Notes under the pieces: model-generated | The model's database searches: none | What the model was told of the DNA's origin: nothing | Seen by the model: the letters and a program-made list of their open reading frames with translations, nothing else | Part shown: positions 1-7,001 of the stretch, piece by piece | How positions within the stretch are numbered: the stretch's first letter is position 1 | How the letters are laid out: each line of letters begins with the position of its first letter | Made by a program: the position numbers and the translations under genes | DNA from: Phycisphaerales bacterium UBA1161 | Lineage (GTDB): Bacteria > Planctomycetota > Phycisphaerae > Tepidisphaerales > Tepidisphaeraceae | Assembly (NCBI GenBank): GCA_002311745.1 | Contig: DBZL01000062.1 | Coordinates: 1-27,988, forward strand | DNA: 27,988 bases | Reading direction: 5' to 3'

Positions 1-30
1 TTCGAGGAGGTTTTCCCCGCCCAGAAATGA
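1..30 (+). CDS. Possible 3' end of an upstream gene (partial)
   Basis: Frame 1 reads nine sense codons ending in the residues FEEVFPAQK and then a TGA at 28-30. The gene would enter from outside the window. Its position just before a GspF/PilC gene would fit the C-terminus of a secretion ATPase (GspE/PilB), but nine residues cannot establish that. It could equally be non-coding. Confidence 0.3.
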   Translation, partial: FEEVFPAQK

Positions 31-62
31 ACCGAATCGCTGGTGGCCCACTGGACATCGCC

Positions 63-68
63 TATAAT
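63..68 (+). promoter_or_regulatory. Candidate -10 box (TATAAT) before the GspF-like gene
   Basis: A perfect TATAAT hexamer lies 25 bases before the ATG at 94. No convincing -35 box is seen at the usual 16-18 base distance. It may be an internal promoter for the gspF-like and pseudopilin genes or a chance match in a short spacer. Confidence 0.25.
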
Positions 69-93
69 TCCTACAAATTCGCGGAGAGATGTC

Positions 94-1386
94 ATGCCCC
101 ATTATGCCTTTGAAGCGATGAATTCGTCCGGCCAGGAAGTCAAGGATGAGATCGAGGCCGCCAGCTCGGAAGAAGCCATCGCCAAGATTCGCGGCAAGGG
201 TTTTTTCCCGACCAAGGTCAAGGAAAAGGCCGCTCGACGCCAAGTCAAGAAGAAGGGCGGCGGCACCGGCGGCGAAACCGTCGTCACTCAGACCAAACGC
301 AAGATGCCGTTTGCCATCGGCGGCGTCCCGCGCAAGCAACTGGTCATGTTCACCCGCCAGCTCTCCACGCTTCAGGATGCCGGTCTGCCCATCCTGCGCA
401 GCCTGCAAATCCTCGAACAACAGCAAAAGCCCGGTTTGCTCAAGGCGATCATCGGCGGCGTGGGCGATGAGGTCGAAAGCGGTGGAACCCTCTCCGACGC
501 CATGGCCAAGTTCCCCAAGGCCTTCGACAAGCTCTACGTCAACATGATCAACGCCGGCGAGGCCGGCGGCGTGCTGGACCTGATCCTGGCCCGCCTCGCC
601 GACTTCATGGAAAAAGCCGCCAAGCTCAAGAAAAAAGTCGTTGGCGCCATGATCTATCCCTGCGTGGTCATCAGCATCGCCATCGGCGTGGTCTCGGTGA
701 TCATGGTCGTCGTCATTCCCAAGTTCAAAAAAATCTTCCAAGACTTTCACACCGACCTGCCGGCGATCACCCAGCACCTGCTGACCATCAGCAACTGGTT
801 CGGAACCCAGTTCGGCTGGGCCTACGTGCTGTTCTCGCCGGTCATCATCGTTCTGCTGATCCGCCTGATTCGCATGAGCGAGGGCGGCAAATACTTCGTG
901 GATCTCATCAAGCTCAAGATTCCCATCCTCGGCGGAATCCTGGCCAAGACCGCCATCGCCCGCTTCACCCGCACGCTGGGCACGTTGATCAGCGCCGGCG
1001 TGCCCATCCTGGATGCCATCAACATCACCAAGGAAACCTGCGGCAACGAGGTCTACGGCCGCGCCCTGACCAAGGTGCACGACGCCATCCGCGAGGGCGA
1101 ATCCATCGCCGACCCCCTGCGGGCCACCAAAATCTGCGACGCCATCGTCGTCAACATGGTCGACGTCGGCGAGGAAACCGGCGACCTGGACAAGATGCTC
1201 ATCAAGGTCGCCGACAACTACGACAGCGACGTGGACGTGCTGGTGGGCTCGCTCATCAGCGTCCTGGAGCCGGTGATGGTCGTCGTGCTGGGCTTGATCG
1301 TCGGCACTATCGTCGTGGCGCTGTTTGCCCCGATGGTCAGCCTGATTGAGGCCGCCTCCGGCGGCGGCGGTGCAAGACGCCACTAG
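94..1386 (+). CDS. Type II secretion / type IV pilus inner-membrane platform protein (GspF/PilC family)
   Basis: This is the inner-membrane platform protein that couples an assembly ATPase to pseudopilus or pilus assembly. The 430-residue product has the family's duplicated layout. A first T2SSF domain begins near FTRQLSTLQDAGLPIL and a second near FTRTLGTLISAGVPIL, each followed by membrane segments. The last membrane segment is rich in V, L and I close to the C-terminus. The N-terminal region (PHYAFEAMNSSGQ) matches the usual start of PilC/GspF proteins. The ATG at 94 is preferred over an in-frame start at 43 because GGAGAG lies 5 bases upstream and the family N-terminus begins there. A pseudopilin gene follows 8 bases after the stop. 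Whether it serves a type II system or a type IV pilus cannot be decided here. Confidence 0.93.
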   Translation: MPHYAFEAMNSSGQEVKDEIEAASSEEAIAKIRGKGFFPTKVKEKAARRQVKKKGGGTGGETVVTQTKRKMPFAIGGVPRKQLVMFTRQLSTLQDAGLPILRSLQILEQQQKPGLLKAIIGGVGDEVESGGTLSDAMAKFPKAFDKLYVNMINAGEAGGVLDLILARLADFMEKAAKLKKKVVGAMIYPCVVISIAIGVVSVIMVVVIPKFKKIFQDFHTDLPAITQHLLTISNWFGTQFGWAYVLFSPVIIVLLIRLIRMSEGGKYFVDLIKLKIPILGGILAKTAIARFTRTLGTLISAGVPILDAINITKETCGNEVYGRALTKVHDAIREGESIADPLRATKICDAIVVNMVDVGEETGDLDKMLIKVADNYDSDVDVLVGSLISVLEPVMVVVLGLIVGTIVVALFAPMVSLIEAASGGGGARRH

Positions 1387-1394
1387 GGCCTGCT

Positions 1395-1964
1395 ATGGCG
1401 GCATTCGTCGAGGCGCCCGCTTGGGCCAACGCGACGCGGCCAACCACGCGCCACGCCTTCACCATCATCGAGTTGCTCACCACCGTCGCGGGCCTGATCA
1501 TCCTGCTGGGATTGATGGTCAGCCTCGCCCGCCACGTGCGCGCCGCCTCCGCCGACCAGTTGACCAAGGACATCCTGCATCGTCTGGACCAGGCCATGGC
1601 CCTCTACGTCCGTCACAACGACGACGCGATCCCCCGGGTCCCGGCGTTGATCGACGATGCCGGCGATCTGCCCAGTGAAACCGCCCTGAAAAAATCGGCC
1701 CTGCGCAACAACGAAGCCTGGGTGCGCCTCCTGCGCAGTGCCGGCTTGCTTTCCGATCGCCTCAGCGATCTGCCCATCGCCTACTACGACGAACTGCACG
1801 TGCGCGACGCCTGGGGCAGTCCCATCGTCTTCATGCCGCACCTGCACCCGGCAGTCGGCATGAACGCCAAGGGGTGGTTCTTCTTCAGCGCCGGCCCGGA
1901 TGGCAAATATCTGACCCGCGACGACAACCTCTACAGCTACGACCAGCCCGCCGCCCAGCCGTAG
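1395..1964 (+). CDS. Pseudopilin with prepilin N-terminal methylation motif (GspG-like)
   Basis: A 189-residue pilin-like protein, probably a pseudopilin exported and processed by prepilin peptidase. The motif A|FTIIELL at residues 21-28 places Phe at mature position 1 and the conserved Glu at position 5, followed by a hydrophobic helix to about residue 45. The C-terminal stretch around GWFFFSAGPDGKYLTRDDN resembles the calcium-binding end of GspG-type major pseudopilins. Two features are less usual. The leader before the cleavage site is long (21 residues), and the residue before the cut is Ala instead of the common Gly. It starts 8 bases after the gspF-like gene, so the two are probably cotranscribed. 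A strong Shine-Dalgarno sequence is not evident. Confidence 0.85.
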   Translation: MAAFVEAPAWANATRPTTRHAFTIIELLTTVAGLIILLGLMVSLARHVRAASADQLTKDILHRLDQAMALYVRHNDDAIPRVPALIDDAGDLPSETALKKSALRNNEAWVRLLRSAGLLSDRLSDLPIAYYDELHVRDAWGSPIVFMPHLHPAVGMNAKGWFFFSAGPDGKYLTRDDNLYSYDQPAAQP

Positions 1965-1998
1965 TTCCGTCTCAGCTTGAAGTGCGCGCGGCACGGAC

Positions 1999-2026
1999 GG
2001 GGGACCGGGGAACCGGGGGACCGGGG
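1999..2026 (+). other. G-quadruplex-forming motif downstream of the pseudopilin gene
   Basis: Four G runs of 5, 4, 5 and 4 bases are separated by spacers of 3, 4 and 3 bases (ACC, AACC, ACC). This fits the standard four-run quadruplex pattern on the plus strand, so it could form in the 3' end of the pseudopilin transcript. The last G run is also the left arm of the hairpin at 2021-2040, so the two structures would compete. Confidence 0.6.
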
Positions 2027-2040
2027 CGAGGACGCCCCGG
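2021..2040. terminator. Strong GC hairpin between convergent genes
   Basis: CCGGGGCG pairs perfectly with CGCCCCGG across an AGGA tetraloop, giving an 8-bp stem. It lies between the convergent pseudopilin and zinc-ribbon membrane protein genes. No T-tract follows on either side, so it is not a classical intrinsic terminator. A role in ending transcription or stabilising 3' ends is an inference. Confidence 0.45.
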
Positions 2041-2060
2041 CTCAGCTTCGACATTGAGCC
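2039..2060. repeat. 22-bp palindrome-flanked repeat, copy 1
   Basis: The unit begins GGCTCA and ends TGAGCC, its exact reverse complement, with a 10-base centre. A second copy at 2068-2089 differs at one base (C/T in the centre). The pair lies 29 bp apart in the convergent gap. Confidence 0.7.
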
Positions 2061-2067
2061 ATCACGC

Positions 2068-2089
2068 GGCTCAGCTTCGATATTGAGCC
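2068..2089. repeat. 22-bp palindrome-flanked repeat, copy 2
   Basis: This matches the copy at 2039-2060 at 21 of 22 bases. It overlaps the 3' end of the minus-strand gene and supplies its TGA stop (2071-2073) and last codons, so the repeat has become part of that coding sequence. Confidence 0.7.
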
Positions 2090-3396
2090 GGCCCGTCCTC
2101 GGGCCGGGCTGCTACGCGATGCGCATCCCCGGCCGGCTTCTCCGCGGGGCCCTGCGGCATCATCGCCGGGATCACCGGCGGCTTGCGCCGGTGCTCCTGC
2201 AACACCCACCCAAATTCCGCGTGGCGCCGCCGCCACTCCAGCCCCAACAGCCAGCAAAAATAGTGCATCAGGTAGATGCCGATGATCAGCAGCGAATACG
2301 CCACCGGTGCGCTGCACAGCCAGTTGGAAATTCGCGACGTGCCGATGAACGCAGCACCGTTCATCACCGTGGTGACGATTCCCGCCCCGTAGGACGCGAC
2401 GCCCAGAACAAACACCATCATGATCAGCAGGTATCGCGCTCCCATCGCGACGATCACCCGACAACAGCGGTCGGGGCGCAGATTCAGGATCGTGCCGCTG
2501 GTCACGCTGGTTAGCAGCACGGCGGGAAACATCATCGTGCCCAGCCCCGCCAGGGCCAGCGTCACCGGTTGCCGCCACGTCGCCAGCGACGTCAGGTGCG
2601 TCGTTATCAGCGGCAATCCGTAACACAGCATCACCGCCGCCCCGACGTTCACCAACGGACGCCACACGTCGTCGCCTAACCTGAAGTCGCGGAGAAACCG
2701 CGGCAATTCATCGCGCTCGTCGGGGCCGATGTCCTCAATCACGTTCCCGTAATGCGCGATCAACGCGATGAGTCCCAAAAAGGCCAGCATCGGTGCCAGG
2801 AACATCACCGGCGGCAAAATGCCCAGGACTGAGCCCACCAAGAAGTGCACCAGCAGCACAAAGACGTGCACCAGCAGCACAAAAAACATCACGGCCAGGT
2901 TCTCCGGCCTCAGCAGCGCGACAAACACCGCACGGGGATGCGCCTCCGCTTCCAACGGCGTTGCGGTGGAATACTGCAAGACGACCTGCGCCGTCGGGAT
3001 GTCGACTGCAAGGGGCTGCGGCTGCGGCGCCAGTTCCAGCGGGCGAATCAGCTCCCCCGTCTCCGGATCGTATCGGGGCGGCAGGCGCGGCGGCTCATCG
3101 GCCAAAGGCGCCGGCTCGGCGCCGTCCGCCGGCCGCGCCGGCACACGCATGTCGATTTGACTTCCATCCGCCTCCGTCCTTTGCCGTCCGTAAACGCGCT
3201 GAAGCTGCTCGAGCCGATGCTCGCCCTGCACCGGCGGCGCCTCCAGCCGGAAGGTTCCATCCGGGTCCAACTGCTTCAGGTCCCCCAGCTTGGGCACGTC
3301 GTTGAGCCGGCCGCATTGCGGGCACTGGATCTCCCCCGCAGCCATGTCTTGCGGCACGCTGAAGCGGTATCCACAGCGACAGGGAAAGTCGATCAT
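2071..3396 (-). CDS. Zinc-ribbon multipass membrane protein of unknown function
   Basis: A 441-residue protein whose function I do not recognise. The N-terminus carries a likely zinc ribbon (C6, C8, C25, C28, the second pair as CPQCG). A charged, proline-rich linker runs to about residue 160. Hydrophobic segments follow at roughly 168-217, 246-300, 318-345 and 362-386, and the C-terminal tail is hydrophilic. Short N-terminal zinc ribbons fused to membrane domains are common in planctomycete proteins. The ATG at 3394-3396 is preceded by AGGGG with a short spacer, and a TATAAT sits about 50 bases upstream on this strand. The gene is divergent from the small coiled-coil gene and convergent with the pseudopilin. 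The final codons lie in a 22-bp repeat. Confidence 0.8.
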   Translation of the reverse strand: MIDFPCRCGYRFSVPQDMAAGEIQCPQCGRLNDVPKLGDLKQLDPDGTFRLEAPPVQGEHRLEQLQRVYGRQRTEADGSQIDMRVPARPADGAEPAPLADEPPRLPPRYDPETGELIRPLELAPQPQPLAVDIPTAQVVLQYSTATPLEAEAHPRAVFVALLRPENLAVMFFVLLVHVFVLLVHFLVGSVLGILPPVMFLAPMLAFLGLIALIAHYGNVIEDIGPDERDELPRFLRDFRLGDDVWRPLVNVGAAVMLCYGLPLITTHLTSLATWRQPVTLALAGLGTMMFPAVLLTSVTSGTILNLRPDRCCRVIVAMGARYLLIMMVFVLGVASYGAGIVTTVMNGAAFIGTSRISNWLCSAPVAYSLLIIGIYLMHYFCWLLGLEWRRRHAEFGWVLQEHRRKPPVIPAMMPQGPAEKPAGDAHRVAARPEDGPAQYRS

Positions 3397-3447
3397 AAAC
3401 CCCTGACTAAAGACGATCCCCGAGCGTCAACCTTTCATATCGCTCTG

Positions 3448-3453
3448 ATTATA
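3448..3453 (-). promoter_or_regulatory. Candidate -10 box (TATAAT) for the zinc-ribbon membrane protein
   Basis: On the minus strand these bases read TATAAT, about 52 bases before the ATG. A recognisable -35 box is lacking, so this is a candidate only. The divergent gap 3397-3518 would also hold the promoter of the coiled-coil gene; a TAGAAT at 3486-3491 on the plus strand is its weak counterpart. Confidence 0.3.
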
Positions 3454-3518
3454 CCGATCTATTTCTCCCATTTTCGCCCAACGGATAGAATGCCCCCGTC
3501 ACTTTGCAAGGACCATTT

Positions 3519-3944
3519 ATGCGCTGCGCCTGGTGTTTTGCGGTTGTGCTGCTGGTTGCCGGAGTGGCTGGCGGTCAGGAAGTCAAGCCGGAAGATCTCA
3601 AAAAGCTCTACAACGACACGCTGGTGCAGCTCAAGGCCGCCCAGGACCGCCGCGCGGAACTCGCCGCGGAAAACCAGAAGCTCACCGCCCGCATCGCCGA
3701 GCTGGAAAAGCAGCTCCAGCCCACCGCCACCCAAAACGATCAGCTCAGGCGTCAGGCCGCCGACGCCGCCGAACGCTCGTTCTTTCTCCGCACCTATTAC
3801 GCCGCTTGGACGCAATTCATCTCCACCCATCCGGACGTCAAGCTGCAATGGGATTTGTTCCTCAACCGCTCGACGCTCCTGGGCTCCGGGCAACAGACCC
3901 CCATTTTCGACCCGCAGTGGCCGCTGTCGGACAGGGCTGATTAG
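3519..3944 (+). CDS. Small secreted coiled-coil protein, function unknown
   Basis: A 141-residue product with an N-terminal signal-like segment (a hydrophobic run ending near VAGG at about residue 18). A heptad-like helical stretch rich in L, E, K, A and Q runs to about residue 75 and predicts a coiled coil. The C-terminal half has aromatic clusters (FFLRTYYAAWTQF). I do not recognise the family. The ATG at 3519 is chosen over an in-frame TTG at 3504 because AAGGA lies 6 bases before it and the signal segment starts there. Its TAG stop (3942-3944) overlaps the stop codon of the convergent hpnG gene (3941-3943). Confidence 0.75.
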   Translation: MRCAWCFAVVLLVAGVAGGQEVKPEDLKKLYNDTLVQLKAAQDRRAELAAENQKLTARIAELEKQLQPTATQNDQLRRQAADAAERSFFLRTYYAAWTQFISTHPDVKLQWDLFLNRSTLLGSGQQTPIFDPQWPLSDRAD

Positions 3945-4591
3945 CTCAGCGCTTGCCTCACCGCCAAGGCCATCGCCCGGCACGCGCAGCGACAATGGCG
4001 AGCCAGGCGAACCATGCGCCCAATCTCCCACGGCCGCCGCGCAACGCCCGACGCCACCGACGCCGGTCGTACCCGGCCCATTGGATCGATCCAATCCACC
4101 AAATCCGGCGGCAGCGATTCATCCGCCGCGTCGTTGATGGCCCGGATGCTCAGCACCGCGGCGCCCACCGCCGCCGCCCGCTGACGCACGATCGCGCTTT
4201 CCATGTCCACGGCCGCCGCACCGGTTTGCTCAAATAACCGCCTCTTTCCCGCCGCCGTTGCCACCAGATGATCGCTGCTATGGATCGCCCCCCGCCGATA
4301 GGGCAGGTTGGGCCACTGTCTATCGTCCGCCGCGTCGATAATCACATCGCCGATGTTCAACGCCGGGTCCAGCGCCCCGGCCAAGCCGGCCAGGATGATC
4401 CGGCCATGACCCCTGATCATTTCATCGCTTAGCCGCCCCGCCCGTGGACCGATCACCCAGAGCTGACCCAGCCCGGCCGCAGGGAGCAGCGTCGGCCCGG
4501 CTCCGGGGGCCAGACGAACCCCAAACGCCTGGGTGATCGCCCGCCCCTCCATCGCTAATGCCGTCAAAATCAACCATTTAGGCTCGGGCAT
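3941..4591 (-). CDS. hpnG: HpnG, adenosylhopane nucleosidase/phosphorylase
   Basis: HpnG removes adenine from adenosylhopane to give the ribosyl-hopane intermediate of bacteriohopanepolyol synthesis. The 216-residue product is a short member of the MTA/SAH nucleosidase (purine phosphorylase) fold. It shows AVDMESA at residues 127-133, with the substrate-ribose-binding Met-Glu pair, and RAINDAAD around residue 150, where D154 matches the catalytic Asp that protonates adenine. A glycine-rich AGLAGAL segment lies near residue 68. The ATG at 4589-4591 gives the usual family N-terminus (WLILTALAMEGRAI); longer in-frame extensions would run into the divergent hpnH gene. The neighbour 50 bases away on the other strand is hpnH, the enzyme of the preceding step. 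Confidence 0.9.
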   Translation of the reverse strand: MPEPKWLILTALAMEGRAITQAFGVRLAPGAGPTLLPAAGLGQLWVIGPRAGRLSDEMIRGHGRIILAGLAGALDPALNIGDVIIDAADDRQWPNLPYRRGAIHSSDHLVATAAGKRRLFEQTGAAAVDMESAIVRQRAAAVGAAVLSIRAINDAADESLPPDLVDWIDPMGRVRPASVASGVARRPWEIGRMVRLARHCRCACRAMALAVRQALS

Positions 4592-4600
4592 GATGCGCCA

Positions 4601-4630
4601 TTGTAACCTCGGGGGCCCGGCGGGTATGCT
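4601..4630 (+). promoter_or_regulatory. Weak sigma70-like promoter candidate before hpnH
   Basis: TTGTAA (4601-4606) and TATGCT (4625-4630) are 18 bases apart in the 50-base hpnG/hpnH divergent gap. If used, transcription would start only a few bases before the hpnH ATG, giving an almost leaderless message. The match is modest. Confidence 0.25.
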
Positions 4631-4641
4631 TCCTACCCCGT

Positions 4642-5778
4642 ATGGCAGTACCGGCTTCCCAGATGTGGACGGTGGCAACGTATGTCCTGCGCCAGAAACT
4701 GGCTGGGCGCAAGCGTTACCCCCTGGTCCTGATGCTCGAGCCGCTCTTCCGCTGCAACCTGGCCTGCGCCGGCTGCGGCAAAATCCAATATCCCGCCCAT
4801 ATTTTGAGAAAGAATCTTACGCCCGAGCAATGTTTTAAGGCCGTCGAGGAATGCGGCGTCCCCATGGTCAGCATCCCCGGCGGCGAGCCGCTTCTGCATC
4901 CCCAGATCGACAAAATCGTCCAGGGCCTGGTGGACCGCCGCAAATACGTCTACCTATGCACCAACGCCCTGCTATTGAAAGAAAAGATCGATCTTTTCAA
5001 ACCCAGCAAATACCTGACCTTCAGCGTGCACATGGACGGCCAGCGCGAGCACCACGATTTTTCCGTCTGCCGCGAGGGCGGATACGACATCGCCGCCGAG
5101 GCCATCCGCGAGGCGGTGCAGCGCGGCTTCCGCGTCACCACCAACACCACCCTCTTCGACGGCGCCGACCCCCGTAGCGTGCGCGCGTTCTTTGACGAGA
5201 TGATGGACTTGGGCGTCGAAGGGATGATGCTTTCTCCCGGCTACAACTACAACAAGGCCCCGGACCAGCAGCATTTCCTGGGCCGCGCCCGCACCCGCCG
5301 GCTCTTCCGCGCCATCCTTGCCAATCGCAGCAAACGCTGGAAATTCAACCAAAGCCCCCTCTTCCTGGAATTCCTCATGGGCCGCCGCCACTACCCCTGC
5401 ACCCCCTGGGGAATGCCCACGTACAACATCTTCGGCTGGCAAAAGCCCTGCTACCTTCTTCAAGACGGCTACGTGGAAACCTACGAGGAGCTGATCAACA
5501 CCACTCGCTGGGAGGAGTACGGCACCGAAAGCGGCAACCCGCGCTGCGCCAACTGCATGGTCCACAGCGGCTACGAGGCCAGCGCCGTGGACGACACCTT
5601 CGGCTCCCTCGTCGGCATGGTCCGCGCCGCCAAGGCATCGCTCTTCGGCGGCACGTTCCCGGATCCGGATGCGATGAAGACCTTCGACCAATCCCCGTCC
5701 GCCCCGCGTCAGGCCCTGGTGTCGCTCACGATCAAGCAAACCGCCGCCGCCCCGAGCCGCGAAATGGAAACGGTCTGA
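4642..5778 (+). CDS. hpnH: HpnH, radical SAM hopanoid C35 adenosyltransferase
   Basis: HpnH attaches a 5'-deoxyadenosyl group from SAM to diploptene, giving adenosylhopane, the first C35 hopanoid. The 378-residue product has the radical SAM cluster motif CNLACAGC (C38, C42, C45), preceded by the family's [11 protein letters not shown] segment. PGGEPLLHP follows near residue 80 as the SAM-binding GGE motif. Later cysteines around CYLL and CANC fit the C-terminal part of the family. The ATG at 4642 begins MAVP, as in known HpnH proteins, and is favoured over the internal ATG at 4663. It is divergent from hpnG and is followed after 14 bases by a small Sm-like gene. Confidence 0.95.
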   Translation: MAVPASQMWTVATYVLRQKLAGRKRYPLVLMLEPLFRCNLACAGCGKIQYPAHILRKNLTPEQCFKAVEECGVPMVSIPGGEPLLHPQIDKIVQGLVDRRKYVYLCTNALLLKEKIDLFKPSKYLTFSVHMDGQREHHDFSVCREGGYDIAAEAIREAVQRGFRVTTNTTLFDGADPRSVRAFFDEMMDLGVEGMMLSPGYNYNKAPDQQHFLGRARTRRLFRAILANRSKRWKFNQSPLFLEFLMGRRHYPCTPWGMPTYNIFGWQKPCYLLQDGYVETYEELINTTRWEEYGTESGNPRCANCMVHSGYEASAVDDTFGSLVGMVRAAKASLFGGTFPDPDAMKTFDQSPSAPRQALVSLTIKQTAAAPSREMETV

Positions 5779-5792
5779 TCCGCTTTTCTCCC

Positions 5793-6221
5793 ATGCCGCA
5801 GGAAACCAAATCCCATCCTTTCAACGCGGATGAATTGGAAGTCGTTCCCGGCGCCGAGCGCGAAAAGCTGGAAGGCTGGATTCCGCCCCTGGCCGACGAA
5901 GACGAAATCCGCCAGGCGTTGGAAAAAGCCTTCGACTATCGCGGCGACGTGACGATCACGCTCAAGGACGGCTTCACGGTTGAAGGCTACATTTTCGATC
6001 GCCGCAGTGATGGCAAGGCCCTGGCCGACTGCACGGTTCGCCTGTTTCCCAAGAATCGTGACGAGAAGATTTCCATTCGTTACAGCGACATAGCCCGCCT
6101 GGTTTTCACTGGCCGCGACACCGCCGCCGGCAAGAGTTTCGAGACGTGGGTGAAAAAGTACCGCGAGAAGAAAGCCGCCGGCGAAACCAACATCCGCCTG
6201 GAGCCGGAAAAGCTGGATTGA
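5793..6221 (+). CDS. Small conserved-looking protein with Sm/LSM-like core, cotranscribed with hpnH
   Basis: A 142-residue soluble protein I cannot assign to a named family. After a charged N-terminus, residues around 50-100 read like an Sm fold: DVTITLKDGFTVEGYIFD resembles the Sm1 signature (a strand, then a K-D-G turn, then G-x-hydrophobic). ISIRYSDIARLVFTG resembles the closing strands. The C-terminal 40 residues are lysine/glutamate rich and probably helical. No signal peptide or membrane segment is visible, so it should be cytoplasmic. It starts 14 bases after the hpnH stop on the same strand, so an operon is likely. No strong Shine-Dalgarno site is seen, which would suit translational coupling. 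A link to hopanoid synthesis rests on position alone. Confidence 0.8.
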   Translation: MPQETKSHPFNADELEVVPGAEREKLEGWIPPLADEDEIRQALEKAFDYRGDVTITLKDGFTVEGYIFDRRSDGKALADCTVRLFPKNRDEKISIRYSDIARLVFTGRDTAAGKSFETWVKKYREKKAAGETNIRLEPEKLD

Positions 6222-6239
6222 CCCCCGCCCTCTTTTAGC

Positions 6240-6277
6240 CGCGTCGCGTGCGACGCGCGTAACACGCCATTACGCGC
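6240..6277. terminator. Two overlapping hairpins between convergent genes
   Basis: The first hairpin, 6240-6257, pairs CGCGTCGC with GCGACGCG. The second, 6255-6277, pairs GCGCGTAA with TTACGCGC across a 7-base loop. They share bases 6255-6257, so only one can form fully. They lie between the Sm-like gene and the convergent PIN gene. No T-tract is present, so the terminator role is tentative. Confidence 0.4.
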
Positions 6278-6285
6278 CGCACATT

Positions 6286-6687
6286 CTATTCCCCGCGCAA
6301 ATTCAGGTAGTCACCTGGACGCATGATGGTCACCCGCCCAATGACCCGCCCGAACATCGGTCGAAAGTGTTTATCGCCGGTGAGGAGATAATTGGCGTCG
6401 CCGGCCATTGCGCAGGCCAGCACTGGTTTATCCTTTGCCGGGAGTTCAACAGCCGACGGAATCATTCCCGCGCTCGCTTCGTCAACCATTTGGCAGTGCT
6501 TCAACAGCCGCACCAGCGCCCGCAATCGGTCCGGGCGCTTGATCTCAATATTTCGAATCGCTTCCTCGGCGACGAACCGGCTGGCCAATAACCGAACGCC
6601 GCTAAGCCGCCACAATCGCGTGATTCGGCAGCGGGGGATATATGCCGCGGAGAATAAAACGTTGGCGTCGAGAAAAACGCGATCCAT
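6286..6687 (-). CDS. PIN-domain ribonuclease, probable toxin (VapC-like)
   Basis: PIN-domain toxins are Mg-dependent ribonucleases. The 133-residue product starts MDRVFLDANVLFSAA, with the first acidic residue D7. It continues with an Asp/Glu cluster (EE near residue 41), then AKDKPVLACAMAGDANYLLTGDKHF, which carries the remaining acidic residues and the typical TGDKHF ending of the active site. All expected acidic positions appear present. The ATG at 6685-6687 overlaps the antitoxin's TGA as TGATG; a GTG one codon earlier is also possible. The overlap predicts translational coupling. The tRNA or mRNA target cannot be read from sequence. Confidence 0.82.
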   Translation of the reverse strand: MDRVFLDANVLFSAAYIPRCRITRLWRLSGVRLLASRFVAEEAIRNIEIKRPDRLRALVRLLKHCQMVDEASAGMIPSAVELPAKDKPVLACAMAGDANYLLTGDKHFRPMFGRVIGRVTIMRPGDYLNLRGE

Positions 6688-6968
6688 CACTCGACCCCGA
6701 CGGGCCTGTCATGGTCGATCTTCGCGGGATCCAATCCCATTTTTCGCACGAGCTTGCAGGCGCGGGCGTAATCTTTGGCATCCGCTGAATTGCTCAGCAG
6801 GAACTCGGCGACACGCTCGTCGGTATAAATTTCGGGCGCCGCGTTCTTGGCGCTCTTTCGGCCGTTGGACCGCTTGGAAGGTCGAGCTTTCTTGCGCCAG
6901 TTCTGATATTCCGCTTTGGGAACTAACATATACTCGCGGCGATCGATTCTTAGAATCGGCAGGCGCAT
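6687..6968 (-). CDS. Probable antitoxin partner of the PIN toxin
   Basis: A 93-residue protein directly upstream of, and overlapping by one base, the PIN toxin gene. The N-terminal part (LPILRIDRREYMLVPKAEYQNW) resembles the start of Phd/RelB-type antitoxins. The middle is rich in K, R and S, and the C-terminal part is helical and charged, which would suit toxin wrapping. I cannot name the family with confidence. The ATG at 6966-6968 is favoured over the TTG two codons upstream because AGAGG precedes it at 9 bases. Such pairs are usually autoregulated, but no clear operator palindrome was found in the 33 bases before it. The gene lies 33 bases downstream of the cyclase stop on the same strand. 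Confidence 0.65.
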   Translation of the reverse strand: MRLPILRIDRREYMLVPKAEYQNWRKKARPSKRSNGRKSAKNAAPEIYTDERVAEFLLSNSADAKDYARACKLVRKMGLDPAKIDHDRPVGVE

Positions 6969-7001
6969 GTTCAAATACCTCTGTGGCGAGCGACCATTAT
7001 A

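Noticed and set aside
1999..2030. A tandem repeat array in the G-rich stretch
   Set aside because: The units are too short and too few to call a repeat array; the quadruplex motif describes it better.
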